DNA of 64,000 nucleotides from Hoplostethus atlanticus. Taxonomy: Eukaryota; Chordata; Actinopteri; Trachichthyiformes; Trachichthyidae. The notes beneath the pieces were generated by a model that worked only from the letters and a program-made list of their open reading frames with translations, was not told the DNA's origin and did not search any database. The stretch is taken from the NCBI GenBank assembly GCA_034670405.1, contig JAXDDX010000010.1, positions 1,946,001 through 2,010,000 of the forward strand, read 5' to 3'. Both the position numbers and the translations under genes were made by a program. Of this stretch, positions 38,601 to 49,957 are shown in pieces; positions within the stretch are counted from its first letter, which is position 1, and the number at the start of each line of letters is the position of its first letter.

Positions 38601-40758
38601 AGGTAGCAGGTCTGAGAGCGGGGGGAGGCGGGGCTGGTGGAGGGAGGAGAGTCCTCCAGCCCTGCCATCTGTCTGTGTGGTAATTACAGCTCTGGGCCTC
38701 AGCTGGACCTCTCTTTCTCCGCTCTGACTGAGTCTAAGATGAAAACACTGGCTCTGCCTCCTCCACCACGACGTACCTTGTTTTTAGGTCTGGGGAGAGC
38801 TGTTAAATACTTTTTTAGCTGATTGGATTTGAGCATGAGGGAAATGAGAAAAAGAAAAAAAAAAATCAGACGGTGTTTTTAGGAAGTGGATGATTTAGGA
38901 CAAGCCGTAATGTCTGTTTTATGGGCTATATTTTTTTCCAACAATTTCATTAATTTGACAAATAGCTTATTTACTGTACCTCTCTTTCTACCCACCACCC
39001 ATTTAGATTTCTTCAGGCATTTTCTGTCAAGGCTAAGGTGAGACATGCACAACATGCCCATATAATGTTTATAATGCCATATAATATCATACAATGTGGA
39101 GACGCTCGTGTCCATGCGCTGCCTCCCACATGCACCAGCGTGACATATGTTCATAGAAGGGAACATAACTTATGCAGCCATTCAGCCATGGCTGTTGAAC
39201 AGTGACAGTTATGCTATTAATCATAATCACTGGAGCACTGCTACCTTTCACACCTCATACACACTCTCACACACGGGATGTGGGCCTCCCATTTGCTTGT
39301 TGACATATGATGGCGTGTGTTAGTATGTACGCGTGTGGGTGATATGGGGATGGCAGAACAAGACATACGACATTTGGGAATCCAGCAGGTTGTCAGGCTT
39401 GCAAATATCACCAGTGACAGTTCAAGACATTAAAGATCCTTGTGGCTACATCTCCCACTCTGACAATCAATAACCAGGCAGGTATGTGCTGCACAGTCGG
39501 ACGGCTCAGTCTTAACATTAGGCGACCGCAGTCTGCCCCTGTTTTGGTCCAGACTGCAGAGTGTGGCAGAAAGCCCCATGGCAGATGGTCAGAGAGAGGG
39601 CTTTCATCGCTCTCCTCCAAACTGCTTAAATGTCTGCGGTTGTCTAAATGGAGATGTCACTTTACAACGTCCCAGGCCAATCATTCGGATTTCTGCAATT
39701 CTGACTTTGAGTGTGTCCAACCTACTCATACCTAAAATGACTATATTTATACAGTTTGTTTTGCAAATGTAGGCAGCGGCACTCGCAGGTCCTTGAGGGG
39801 ATCCCAGGGCGGTCCCAGAGTAATGAAAAATTAAATTCCACTATAATTTAATTTATTAACACCATAAAATCATAGTTAACACAGTTAGCAGAGTTAGCAG
39901 GGGCTGCAGCAGATTTGTGGGTCCCGTGCTTGAAAACGTTGCAAATTCGTCTTTCTTATGATAAAATTAACATTTGTCTGACTTATGACAGTTATTTCAG
40001 TAAAAGTCTGTAAAGGCAAAATACAAATCTTCTTTTTGTTATTAATACCACCATTCTATCATATGCAGACAGCCCTTTGTTTTTGAGGATTACAACCCAT
40101 TGAGGTGCAGATCCACACTGCATTGTCTAAGGAATGTGGCTTGGTTGTGTTTACCTGCATGCGAATGGCTTGGAGATTTGTGGTGTGGTTCTGGTTCCGC
40201 TATAGGCCGGAGTGAGTGTCCAGGTCATTAATCTCTATAAGGAGAGGAGACAGCACAGGCAGGGCATGTTAAGGAGCTCCTCTCTTCATATAATGCATCA
40301 TCACCAGCAGCCCTCCTGTTTGCACACTGATCTTTGTTTCCACATTTGACAGCATCCCTTAACACCCACAGAGCCTCAGAAACCCAAAAACAATCTAACT
40401 TGTTGTAAGACGACACCAAAGTCACTTTCCCCCTGAGTAGCTCTTGTGAATACAGATGATGGCTGTTGTGATCGTAAGTTTTTACTGCCTACCCGGTGAA
40501 TGATGTCTCCAAGGGGAGGGCAAAGAGATCATCTTCAAATGATTATGGGATTGCTTTTCTGCCTCCTTGCTGCATAAAATTGGATGGACCGATCAAGGAT
40601 CAAGACCGATTTATAGAACAGAACAATGCTGTTATATAGCAGGATCACAAGAAAATATACTCAGCCAAGCGGGTTTACTGTATCCAATGCAGATATATAA
40701 GCACTGATTTTGGCATTTAATTGGGTGGCCATGTCGTCACGGCCATGTTTGAAATGGA

Positions 40759-40898
40759 TAGACAGAGTGCAGGGGGAACCAGTAGTGGTGCAGGGGTGCA
40801 GTATTTGCTCATGGAAACTAAAGCCAAGCCACCCTGCCGCCTTGGCTTTATTGACTTTATTGACATTGCTGTGAGTGCAGTGAGATCACCGTGCTACA
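40759..40898 (+). repeat. dispersed repeat pair, copy B
   Basis: It matches copy A at 38419-38600. It is flanked by a 19-bp direct repeat (gccatgtttgaaatggat at 40742-40759 and 40916-40933), which could be a target duplication or a tandem unit edge. Confidence 0.6.
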
Positions 40899-43137
40899 AG
40901 GTATTTTACTGGGTAGCCATGTTTGAAATGGATCTGTCATTAATCCCTAATTAACCAATCCAGTCATCCAGTGATCCTCACTAAAAGTGGTGGTATGATG
41001 GAATTGCAAAAGAAGGACACTAACACATCTTATCTTTAACGGCAGCCGTGTGAGTTAGTTTCTAAAGAGACCACAAAGTCGCAAGTTTGTTCCCCTGTAA
41101 TTTATGCAATAGGTATTGTTTTTCTCTGATGGTGCATTATGAGTGCAGGTGTACCGTGATGAATCGGGCACACACCACAGCCAAGGTAATCACAAACACC
41201 CCCTTTGCTAACCAGCGCCAGCTTGGCCTGGTGGTCGGTCAACAGTATAACCACTGCCAACTCCTCAGATCCTGCAGGGAACACAGTCCCTCGTCTGCAA
41301 TCAACCAGTTACCTGCCGACAAGCCCTTCAAACATAATCTTTACAATTTTATAAATTAAGCTGATTCTCTTATCGAGAGACTCTTACAAAACATGAGCAG
41401 GGAGGGGTTCAATGTGCACAAAAAATAGACACCGTGGCTGATCGTACATGTCGCCCTCCGGTACATTACATGGTACATTTAGGCGCTAAGCCACTTACCA
41501 TGAGTGCAACAGCAGAATAGGGAGGTTATGGGATGGCATCTCTGACCACTTGGCCACCTAGTCATCGGTATAGTTCTAACTTGGTAAAAGAGCTGGTATT
41601 AAATACTTTCCAAACCTAGAATACTGGATCACTCTTGCAGCTAAACAGACATTTATTGAAGCAGACCAAAGCCTGTGTGGGTGGCAACACATAGGGAAAT
41701 AATTGGTTGTTGGGTGCCTTGGTATCCTTTTTTCCACTTCCTTCTCTTTCTCTTTTCTCAATTCCCTTCTAGGTAAAGGACCACTAAAGAACTTTGTTTC
41801 AGCGTGATACACAGAGAAGTAATCTTTGAACATTGTGGTACACAACAGGTTAGCTACTGTGACCTTATTCTGCTGATGATGGAAAGGCTATCAGGCTTGT
41901 TTAAACCATTTTAGCAGCATGACAGGGAGTGACTGGCCCAAAGTTTACTCTGGAGCCCCCACACTGTTTCTGACTCATCATTATTTATACAGATGCCATT
42001 CTGCAGTTTTTCTGGGTTCAGATTATAAAAAGAATAAGGTTTGCATGCTTTTGATTCGAGCACACAGACAGGCTGTGCTTTGAATCCATACGGCCGGAAA
42101 CTGGGTGTGTTTGTGTTTGATCTGGAAATACAGGGCTTTGAATAAAACATGAGAAACTGGGCTCTTCATGGGCTCTAATGGACCATGGGGTAATACCAAA
42201 GACGTGACACGGAGTCAGACAGCGGAGTTTTGCAAACATTTTTGTCTAAATAGGTGGAAGTGGCGTCTTGATACTCCCTTGGAACAATTACTACTCGTAC
42301 ATTAAGCCTCGCTAAATGGCCTCTAATATACCCTTGTGTTGGTACCACTAACTGAGGCCCTTGTTGCTAATATAGGCTGAACTTTATCTGACTCAGTTAA
42401 ACACTGTGTTAAAGGAGGTGCCCAGAGAGCTTTACCCAAGGCCTACAGTCCATCCTTGCCCATTTGTTATCCATAGCCTGAGGTGACTACTGTGAAAATT
42501 AAAACCGGTCGGTCAATTTCTATACAGCTGAACCGATAAAGGGAGCAGGCCACCGCCCTTACCAGTGTTAGGGAATCCAACACAGATTTATATTTGAAGT
42601 CATGCAAGATGGCGTTCAGTGGTTAAGAGTGAAAATGAAGGCAGTGGCAGCATAGCAGGGCTCATTACAGACGGGCCGCATGCAGCTCAACCAACAGGCA
42701 GTCCAGCAGACGGTTGGATTGTTACGGTGACTTGTTAATGACGGCGTAGCCGGCGGTTTGCTTGTTTCAGCTGCTGAAGTGATGGCACATTAGAATGTCG
42801 TTAAAAATATTGGTTGCATTCAGCCGGGGCCGCTATTGCTGCACTCTAATGAAATGCTTTGGAATGAGGCCATCATGAGTTGTAAAAGGTCAGCCTCAGG
42901 GAGGACAGCAGTGATATCTCACACCTTTATTGTTGTGTTTAAGTAAATCTCAGTGACAAAGGTTCTGCCATTGATTTTCTCCTGTGGTCATCGGAAATTA
43001 ATTGATTGAATGAGTCAATGTGTAATTAACCAAACTGAACATAGTGTAAAGTAGGTACACAAATTTGTCACTCCAAAATTGATCCCTCAAAGGATGTTAA
43101 CAAAATGTGTGTGATGCAAATAACGTAGTGATTATAT

Positions 43138-43182
43138 ATTGAATATATATTCAATATACCTAAGGGTATATTGAATATTGAA
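43138..43182. repeat. AT-rich palindrome
   Basis: atattgaatatatattcaatat is an exact palindrome, followed after a short spacer by a third copy of the half unit (tatattgaatattg). Confidence 0.7.
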
Positions 43183-45091
43183 AAAACAAAATACCGCTAG
43201 TGATTATTGCACTATAGATTCCTTTGAATGTTGAATTCAGTCCTTGCACTGATTATGTGATTGTATGTTGGTCTGACAAATGGTTTAGGACAGGGCACAG
43301 AGGGTGCTCCAATGGAGATTCATTGCTTTTTAGATTCTGGTCATTTGTCTTCCAAATGAAGATTCCTTTAGCAACACATTGAGTGAGAAAAGTTTAGGTG
43401 ATCTCTCCTGACCCACAGGATATAGCCACAGCCTGACCAGCGATAGCATCCAGAGCCAATAAAACACGCGGCAAAGAAAATGACTTAACATAACAGGGCC
43501 CGAGAGGATCAGTGCGGAGGGGGGAGAGTCAATCCCATATTGATTCCCCTCCCTCCCCAGAGTCTCTGCACAAAGTCTTTTGCTACAGCTAGCTAGTCTC
43601 GGTAGGCTCCACATAGAGACTGATCGTTTCTATGCTGTGTAAAAGCCACATTCAGCCTGAGATTAGAAACTCAGATGAGTGTGTGTGCTGTATTGGATTT
43701 TGCTGACTGGCAGCGTATGAGTGATCCCAACAATCTGTGAGGGATTGGATCCACCACCCAGCAGTTAAAAACTCATCTGTCCATGGTCTCTCCATATGGC
43801 TGGACGTGGAGTGGTAAAGCACCTCTAATAACCTTTATGGTGCTGCTTGGGGCCCAGGGAGCTGCCTGCATAATCGCCTCAGCCCGGGCGGAGCGCTGAA
43901 ATCATAAATCAGCTAGTGAGTGTGCTACGGCTGGGCTAGAGTCCTTGTGGCCCCATGGCACAAGTCATCTGTTTGACTGGGAATGGCTCAGCGCCTTCTC
44001 TCTTGGACAATGATAACATCCCAGTCTGAGATGAGGGGGCCCTGTGATTTGTTCAGACCCTTTCAATACGAGTGTCCTTACTGGGATGACCTGGGTCAAA
44101 TAGTGTGTTGTGTGGTTTGTTTCAGCATACTGTGGAACTGGATGGATACACAGTGTGTTTCAGAAAGGTTGAACAATCACAGGAGAATGTTTGAAAGTCA
44201 ATTTAGTAAATTATTCTGTGATCTAAAGTGGTAAGCCCCACATATCTCGAGGTGAGAAAAAAGGCGAGAAATTCCTATTCCTCTGGTATGTTCTACATTG
44301 TAACCTGCAATGGACATCTAGGGGGTGCCTGATACTGCCTCCCAGGAAGATTTGTTGAAAGCTAGGAGCGGGGTATTTCTCCAGGGTTCTGGGAGCCCAA
44401 CCCTGGCTTCACAATATATACAGAAATGAGGGGCAAGCCAAGGCCAGTCCTGCAGCAAGCCTCAGTGGGATTGCTAGCAGATGAAAGCTGATGAATAGAA
44501 AACCACGGCCAGGAAACATCATTCAAATCAGCTGCAAGCAACCTCTATTTTCTCTTTTGAATTGCAGATGGCTTAACTTTGACTCCATGGACAGGCCACC
44601 AAAGTAAGTATGGGCTCCTGCTGAATCACAGATGAAAAGAGCTGAGAGATCTCTTAAATCATGAATCCATGTAGGATCATTTGCCCAGGTGTATTCCAGG
44701 GTGGCGGAGGGATGAGAAACAAAATATGAAATTAACATCTGCTTCTTGTTTTCTGTGTCTTCCTCACAAAGAGCGGAAGGGAAGGGAGTTGGTGCAAGGC
44801 ATCCTCTCTTTTCACATGCCTCCACTCGATTGGGTAATATGATTGTGGCAGACTGGGGGGGGGGGATGTGGGTCCACTGACTCAACTCTCTCCTGGATCC
44901 AGCCTACGCCTCACCCACACCCTCCCCCCCAGTCTGCCACAATGATATATTATCATGCTGTATTTAGAAGCAGCATGCAACATGATTTCTGATGCATGCT
45001 TATGTGCCCTGGATTGTACGCGTTTGTCTCTCTGGCTGTCTATCAATCATGCTGAAGTCGAGCCTACTCTTTATGAGGCTGCAGTGGGGAA

Positions 45092-45300
45092 GTGGTGGCA
45101 GCTTAAATCTTAGTGAAGAGGGCTTGTGACTGTAAGGGTGTCGGGTCGAATCCCTCAACTGCCTGTGAAAATATGGTCAGGGAAACTAAATGAGTAACGA
45201 CTTCACATACTGTCAAGGTGCCCTTGAGCAAAGCACTGAAACCCCAACTGCTCCAGTGGGGTTGCTCACTGACCAACATCTGGCTCCAGCAGGTCAGCTG
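45092..45300 (+). mobile_element. tRNA-derived SINE, copy 1
   Basis: The tRNA-like head ends in a B box, gggtcgaatccc (45142-45153). It is followed by aaggtgcccttgagcaaagc, a body motif common in fish SINEs. It is related to the reversed copy at 25230-25413. Confidence 0.5.
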
Positions 45301-45835
45301 GATAGTTACATACACATAATAATAAATACATTTAGATATGCATGCACCTGTGCACACAGGTGGGATTTCAAATGAAGCCCTCTTAATCACAACCCTCCAC
45401 CATACCCTACTGCCCAGCTGCCACCAGACCTGCATATTATCAGAGGGTATGAACGATCAGATAACTGAACGGTGAACTCATCGATAGCAGAGACCATAGG
45501 AATGTTATTAGGGTTATTGTTCCACATGGGTAGACCAATGATGCATGGCTGTTGTGATAATGTATAAATTAATTTGATCTATTCAGTGTTCTTACTGTTG
45601 ATGGATACACAATGACAACAGATGCAGCAATGGAGGCTTGTAGATGTCTGGATGTTATTCTTGAGTTGTTTTTCACCACTTTTAACATTTTTCTCGTGGC
45701 TCTCGGTAATGCTGTTGTATTAAATGTCCATTTGTATATTATTTGTCTCACAGTGGACTGATGGAGCCCGGGTCTTTTTGATGACTTTATAACCTTCTCC
45801 AGACTGATGCACTCATTACTTGTTTCCTTATATCA

Positions 45836-46214
45836 CAGCATAGTGTTTTTGTTTCACCTGTACGGGTATAACACCCCACTGACCAGGTTTTCACCTGTAT
45901 TTATCAGAGCCCCAAACTCCCCAAAGATCTGACCTTTGATGGGTTAACTTCATATCCAATTTTTTACCCAGCTCTAATTACCTACTTGATTTAACTGATG
46001 TAAGAAGAGGTTCACTTATTTTTGCACCTATAATTCCCTTCAAACTATTTTATTTTACTATATTTATTTCCTCTAAAAAACAACATAAAATTGATAAATA
46101 TAGATTTATTTCAGTTCAGGAAAGGCTTATTTTGATTAAATAAGGATTGCATGGTAAAAACAAAAAATGTCTATGATTGCACAAGGGGTTCACATACTTT
46201 CATGACTGTGTATA
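45836..46214. mobile_element. decayed DNA-transposon end (Tc1-like?)
   Basis: The right part (gaggttcacttatttttgca, then ggggttcacatacttt and a tgactgtgtata end) recalls the ends of fish Tc1-like MITEs. The left boundary is a guess and no inverted partner was identified. Confidence 0.3.
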
Positions 46215-47169
46215 TAATAAAAAGCAAAGTGAGAACCACTGGTGTAATAAACTTTACGAGGCAAGGACCACGCATGGCCCGTGTCAATGATGATAAGTCT
46301 TTGTATCCACTGCAGGGATAGATCACCCTCCCCCGACAGTCTTTTGCATTAGCAGTGTCAACCAGACTAGATATGGACACTGTAGATCAAACCAGGGAGC
46401 CATTTTCACAGAGGCACTTTGCGTCTCATACATCAAGGCAGGCAAGCCTGTCCTGTCCCAGTGTTTACCACAGTAACAACAGACATGTCTGCCACTACTA
46501 GTGACTGATGCAATGACATACAGAGGTTGCCTAGTAACGAGCCTCCTATCTCCCTTACCCCTTCCGATCAAGATAATGCAGTGATTCCATAACACATTTT
46601 CCAGGCACATGGCTCCAAAGGCACTTCACAGGCATCTAGTGTAAATAAGCACAGCAATAAACAGGCCATACATAAATGGCTCGGCCCTTGAGGAATTCCC
46701 TTGGCTGGTTTGTCCCAAACACTAAGGGTCACTGGCGGTTCACTGCAGCTCCAGAAGGACAGACACAGTTACTGTGGTTGTACTGTCTTGAGAAAGGGCA
46801 ATGCTAATTTTCAGTGTATGAACTGGCTCTACATTGTATGTGTGCATGTGTGTGTGTGTGTCAGATGTGGACTGACATCAGTTACGTGTGGTTACTGCAC
46901 CCAGGTACATTTCTTTGACTAATTGAGCACTTTTAAATGTCTCTACTTTTACCTAAACTTGAGCATTTTTATAGTGTTTACTCCTGCTTTTGTCTTGAGT
47001 AAGTTTTATCTTTAGAGTTGAGAGTTTAATGAGATCTGTAATTTACATTTATTGTTACTAGCTTTTTTTGGGATTAAATACCCTCCACAAACCCTGACGG
47101 ACTACATCACAACACAATACAGAAAATCTCAATTATTTTTATATTTTTGTACTAACCACTTATTGTTTT

Positions 47170-47252
47170 CACACTTTGGGCACTGTGAAGCCCTTTGAGA
47201 CCGTAACGGTGATTAAGGGCTATACAAATAAAATGTGATTTGATTTGATTTG
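47170..47252 (+). mobile_element. LINE 3' end with TTGATT tail
   Basis: gaagccctttgagaccgtaa, cggtgattaagggctataca and aataaaatgtgatttgattt match the LINE 3' end at 31725-31829, with a different short tail. Confidence 0.55.
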
Positions 47253-47332
47253 TGTTCAAAACTAACTAGGCATGTGACTGCTTTTTATTTAGCTGTTACT
47301 CACTTTTACTCGAGTAATCTTCTAGAGCAGAG

Positions 47333-47510
47333 TTCCTCAAATCCGGGCCTCGGGGTCCAGAGTGCTGCTGGTTTTCTCTCCTACCAGGAAGTTAATTGCA
47401 TTCACCTGGCATCCCAGGTCTTAATCAATCCCTGATTACACAGCTAGAATGGAAACTACCTGGCAGAATAGAAAACCAGCAGTACTCTGCTAGCTCGAAC
47501 TGTACTCTTC
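47333..47510. mobile_element. hAT-type MITE remnant
   Basis: It contains gagttcctcaaatccgggcc, the segment ctgctggttttct, ttaattgcattcacctgg and gaaaaccagcag. These match, in order, a widespread fish non-autonomous element whose other end reads ccggatttgaggaac. Edges are approximate. Confidence 0.45.
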
Positions 47511-47751
47511 TGGAGTACACTTACACTCAATGTGTAAATGTAATAGCATGAAAAATGTACCTGCTTTCACTAGTCAAATATTTCATTACTCTTTCAGGTG
47601 TCTGTGGATGGAGGCCCACACATAATGCCAGAGGCCTGTTTTAGCAGGCATGTTCTTAGGTGACAGCTGGAAATGCAGATGTCTACTGTGCTGGCCACAG
47701 GGCATACACATATTCATAAGTATGAACAGCAATGGCCCGAAAGTGATCCAG

Positions 47752-48052
47752 TTAAAGGGGAATTCCGGTATTTTTAAACCTGGGCTCTATGTGTACAAAT
47801 TCGTAATTTATACGGCAAAATAGGTACAAAACGTTTTGGAATTGCTCCGGTAGATTGCCTCAGTCGGCAGTCACGAAACGGGCTGCTATGGCTGCAACAT
47901 AATCCCAAGTGCGTCGATCAAAGTACGTCCACTAACAGGCCACTGACAGGCTCAGATTGTTATTCGTAGCTTTTTGTAGCTATTTTGCGGTATAAATGAC
48001 GAATTTGTACACATAGAGCCCAGGTTTAAAAATACCGGAATTCCCCTTTAAG
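47752..48052. mobile_element. T2/Kolobok-type MITE with TTAA target site
   Basis: The element is about 300 bp with long inverted ends. The left end reads TTAAAGGGGAATTCCGG and the right end is its mirror (CCGGAATTCCCCTTTAA). The inverted match runs about 50 bp, to cgtaattt/atgacgaat, with small differences. TTAA is present at both borders. The terminus fits the TTAAAGGRR rule described for T2 MITEs (Kolobok superfamily). piggyBac elements also use TTAA but usually have a C-rich start. No coding capacity. Confidence 0.7.
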
Positions 48053-48460
48053 GAATCTCAATTAGAGCACCCCAATCTCAGAAAGAAGAAGAGTAAACCT
48101 AAGACTGAAATTACTCATGGATTCCCACTCAAAACAGACTTGACTGTCATTTAGCCCCAGACTACCAGGGGCAGCTACACTAACAGAGCTTCTTCACCAG
48201 TGGCCTTGCCTTGCTGTTGTCCCTGCCTCTTGCCATCAGACGCTGGCAGTGACTTGTGTGTGTAGATAACACCAGAGTAGCGCGCACCGCTCACACAGAC
48301 TTGGAGATGGAAAGTGGGTCACCCAGCCTACAGAGATTCAGCCTGTACCATTCACTGATGTGGAAATAAGGCTCCTACATCAGGCCCAGCTAGCAAGGCT
48401 GCACTACTGAACACAGCCACATTCAGCACCCAGCACTACATTCTTTTCAAGAGATGGACA

Positions 48461-48516
48461 ACACACATTTTTGTCAATTTTCAACATAACACTGAAAATT
48501 GACAAAAAATGTGTGT
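48461..48516. repeat. hairpin, 23/24-bp arms, 9-nt loop
   Basis: acacacatttttgtcaattt...tca pairs with its reverse complement at 48493-48516 except for one unpaired base. The loop is acataacac. Confidence 0.85.
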
Positions 48517-49509
48517 GCCCTAAACTAGACACGTGGATGTCTTAAAAGAGAATCCACCCTAAAAGAAAATTCCTATGATCTTAGTGGTCAATATTTGTGA
48601 GTAAGAGCAATAGAAACCAGAGAACTAAGAGTCCAATATGGGATTTAATTAAGTGGTATTCTCTAGAGATGTTTCATTGGCAAAAGATGTAAGGCTGAAT
48701 TTGTCTTTTAATGTGTATTTTCATTTTATCAGTGTGGTGCATTCACTTTACAACCAGAAAACGTATTCTCTCATCCTCCTTTCATGACATGGCTCCAGGA
48801 CTTCTCTTTTCCTGATATCATCAAAGGCTCCTGGTTCTTTGACCATCAGAAACCCATGTGAATTCTACTTTATGATGGCAAACATCCTACTGCCTCAAAT
48901 GAGTGGATTGGCTGAGTATTCCCTCTATTTCCTTTGTCTACACATATGGTGAGCTAGGGCAAGCAGAAAAAAAAGGAAAAGCATGCTGGCAGGGTACACA
49001 CTTGTGTCCAGCTTTCATCCAAGCCACATATTTTTAGATGTAGTGAGCCGCTTTGACTTTTACATATTGCCAATGTTGCTACTTTATATTTAAAATGGTA
49101 AGAAGGAATAACTTTGCGATGCTAGCAGGGGCAAAGAAACACCAGCAGCATCATATGCTGCTTGTGGATGGCCTGGGTGTATGTATGACTTTGCCAGCCC
49201 TGGTGTAAAGCATGCAGAGATTTGAGCTCCTGCAGCTATGACATCAGGTCAGAGTTGGATGTAATGTAAGGGCAAGTAAAACCCTTGTAGGATGACTGAT
49301 GGCCGGGAGCCAGCTCACTACTCTAAGCAAGCCCTTTTTGGCAGACAACATGCAGGCCCTAATGCACAAGTACTGTCCAAGGCTGAACAATTTCCTTGCC
49401 ATGGTTGGCTCACACCTATAGCTAGATTGACCCATCGTTGGCCCAATGTGAAGCCAATAACCAAAAGGCCAGCCAGCACTAGGCCATCACAAGCATGCTG
49501 TCAGTGCAA

Positions 49510-49957
49510 GCACGGTGGCGCAGTGCTTGCACTGCTGCCTCACAGCAAGAAGGTCCTGGGTTCGATTCCCGCCTGGGGCGTTGTTGAGTCTGGGGTGCCC
49601 AGGTGGGTTATCTCCCGGGCCTTTCTGTGTGGAGTTTGCATGTTCTCCCCGTGCTCACGTGGGTCTCCTCCTGTAAAAAACCCCATCTAAAAACATGCAA
49701 CATCCTGTCCTGTCCCTGACCAAGATGAGGACGTACACCTGGAATTGGTCCCCGGGCGCTGGTGTTGGCGGCTACCCACTGCTCCCTGGCTGTCTGTGGA
49801 GGAAGGTCGGCGGGGATGGGAAAAAAGCAGAGACCTCATTCAACTCGGACACCTTACCCTGCATGTGTGTGTGTGTTGTGTTCGGCGGCCACTTCCCCCC
49901 TTGCGTGTGTGGTGCGTGTGTGCACCCTGAGTTGCAAATAAAGTAATCTTCTTCTTC
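49510..49957 (+). mobile_element. V-SINE / DANA-like tRNA-derived SINE
   Basis: The head (gcacggtggcgcagtgcttg) holds an A-box-like stretch and a B box, gggttcgattccc (49558-49570), as in tRNA promoters. The central part tttctgtgtggagtttgcat plus gttctccccgtg is the conserved core shared by DANA/mermaid and other vertebrate V-SINEs. The 3' end runs through aaataaagtaat to a short (CTT)n tail. Several parts look diverged, so it is probably not recent. Confidence 0.7.

Noticed and set aside
44523-44885. Minus-strand open frame of 120 codons in repeat-poor DNA
   Set aside because: Ordinary composition, but no domain, family likeness or exon signals that I can see; chance length for this size of region.
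49508-49580. Possible tRNA gene (A and B box, GGTTCGATTCC)
   Set aside because: It lacks a foldable acceptor stem and continues into the V-SINE core; it is the SINE's tRNA-derived head.
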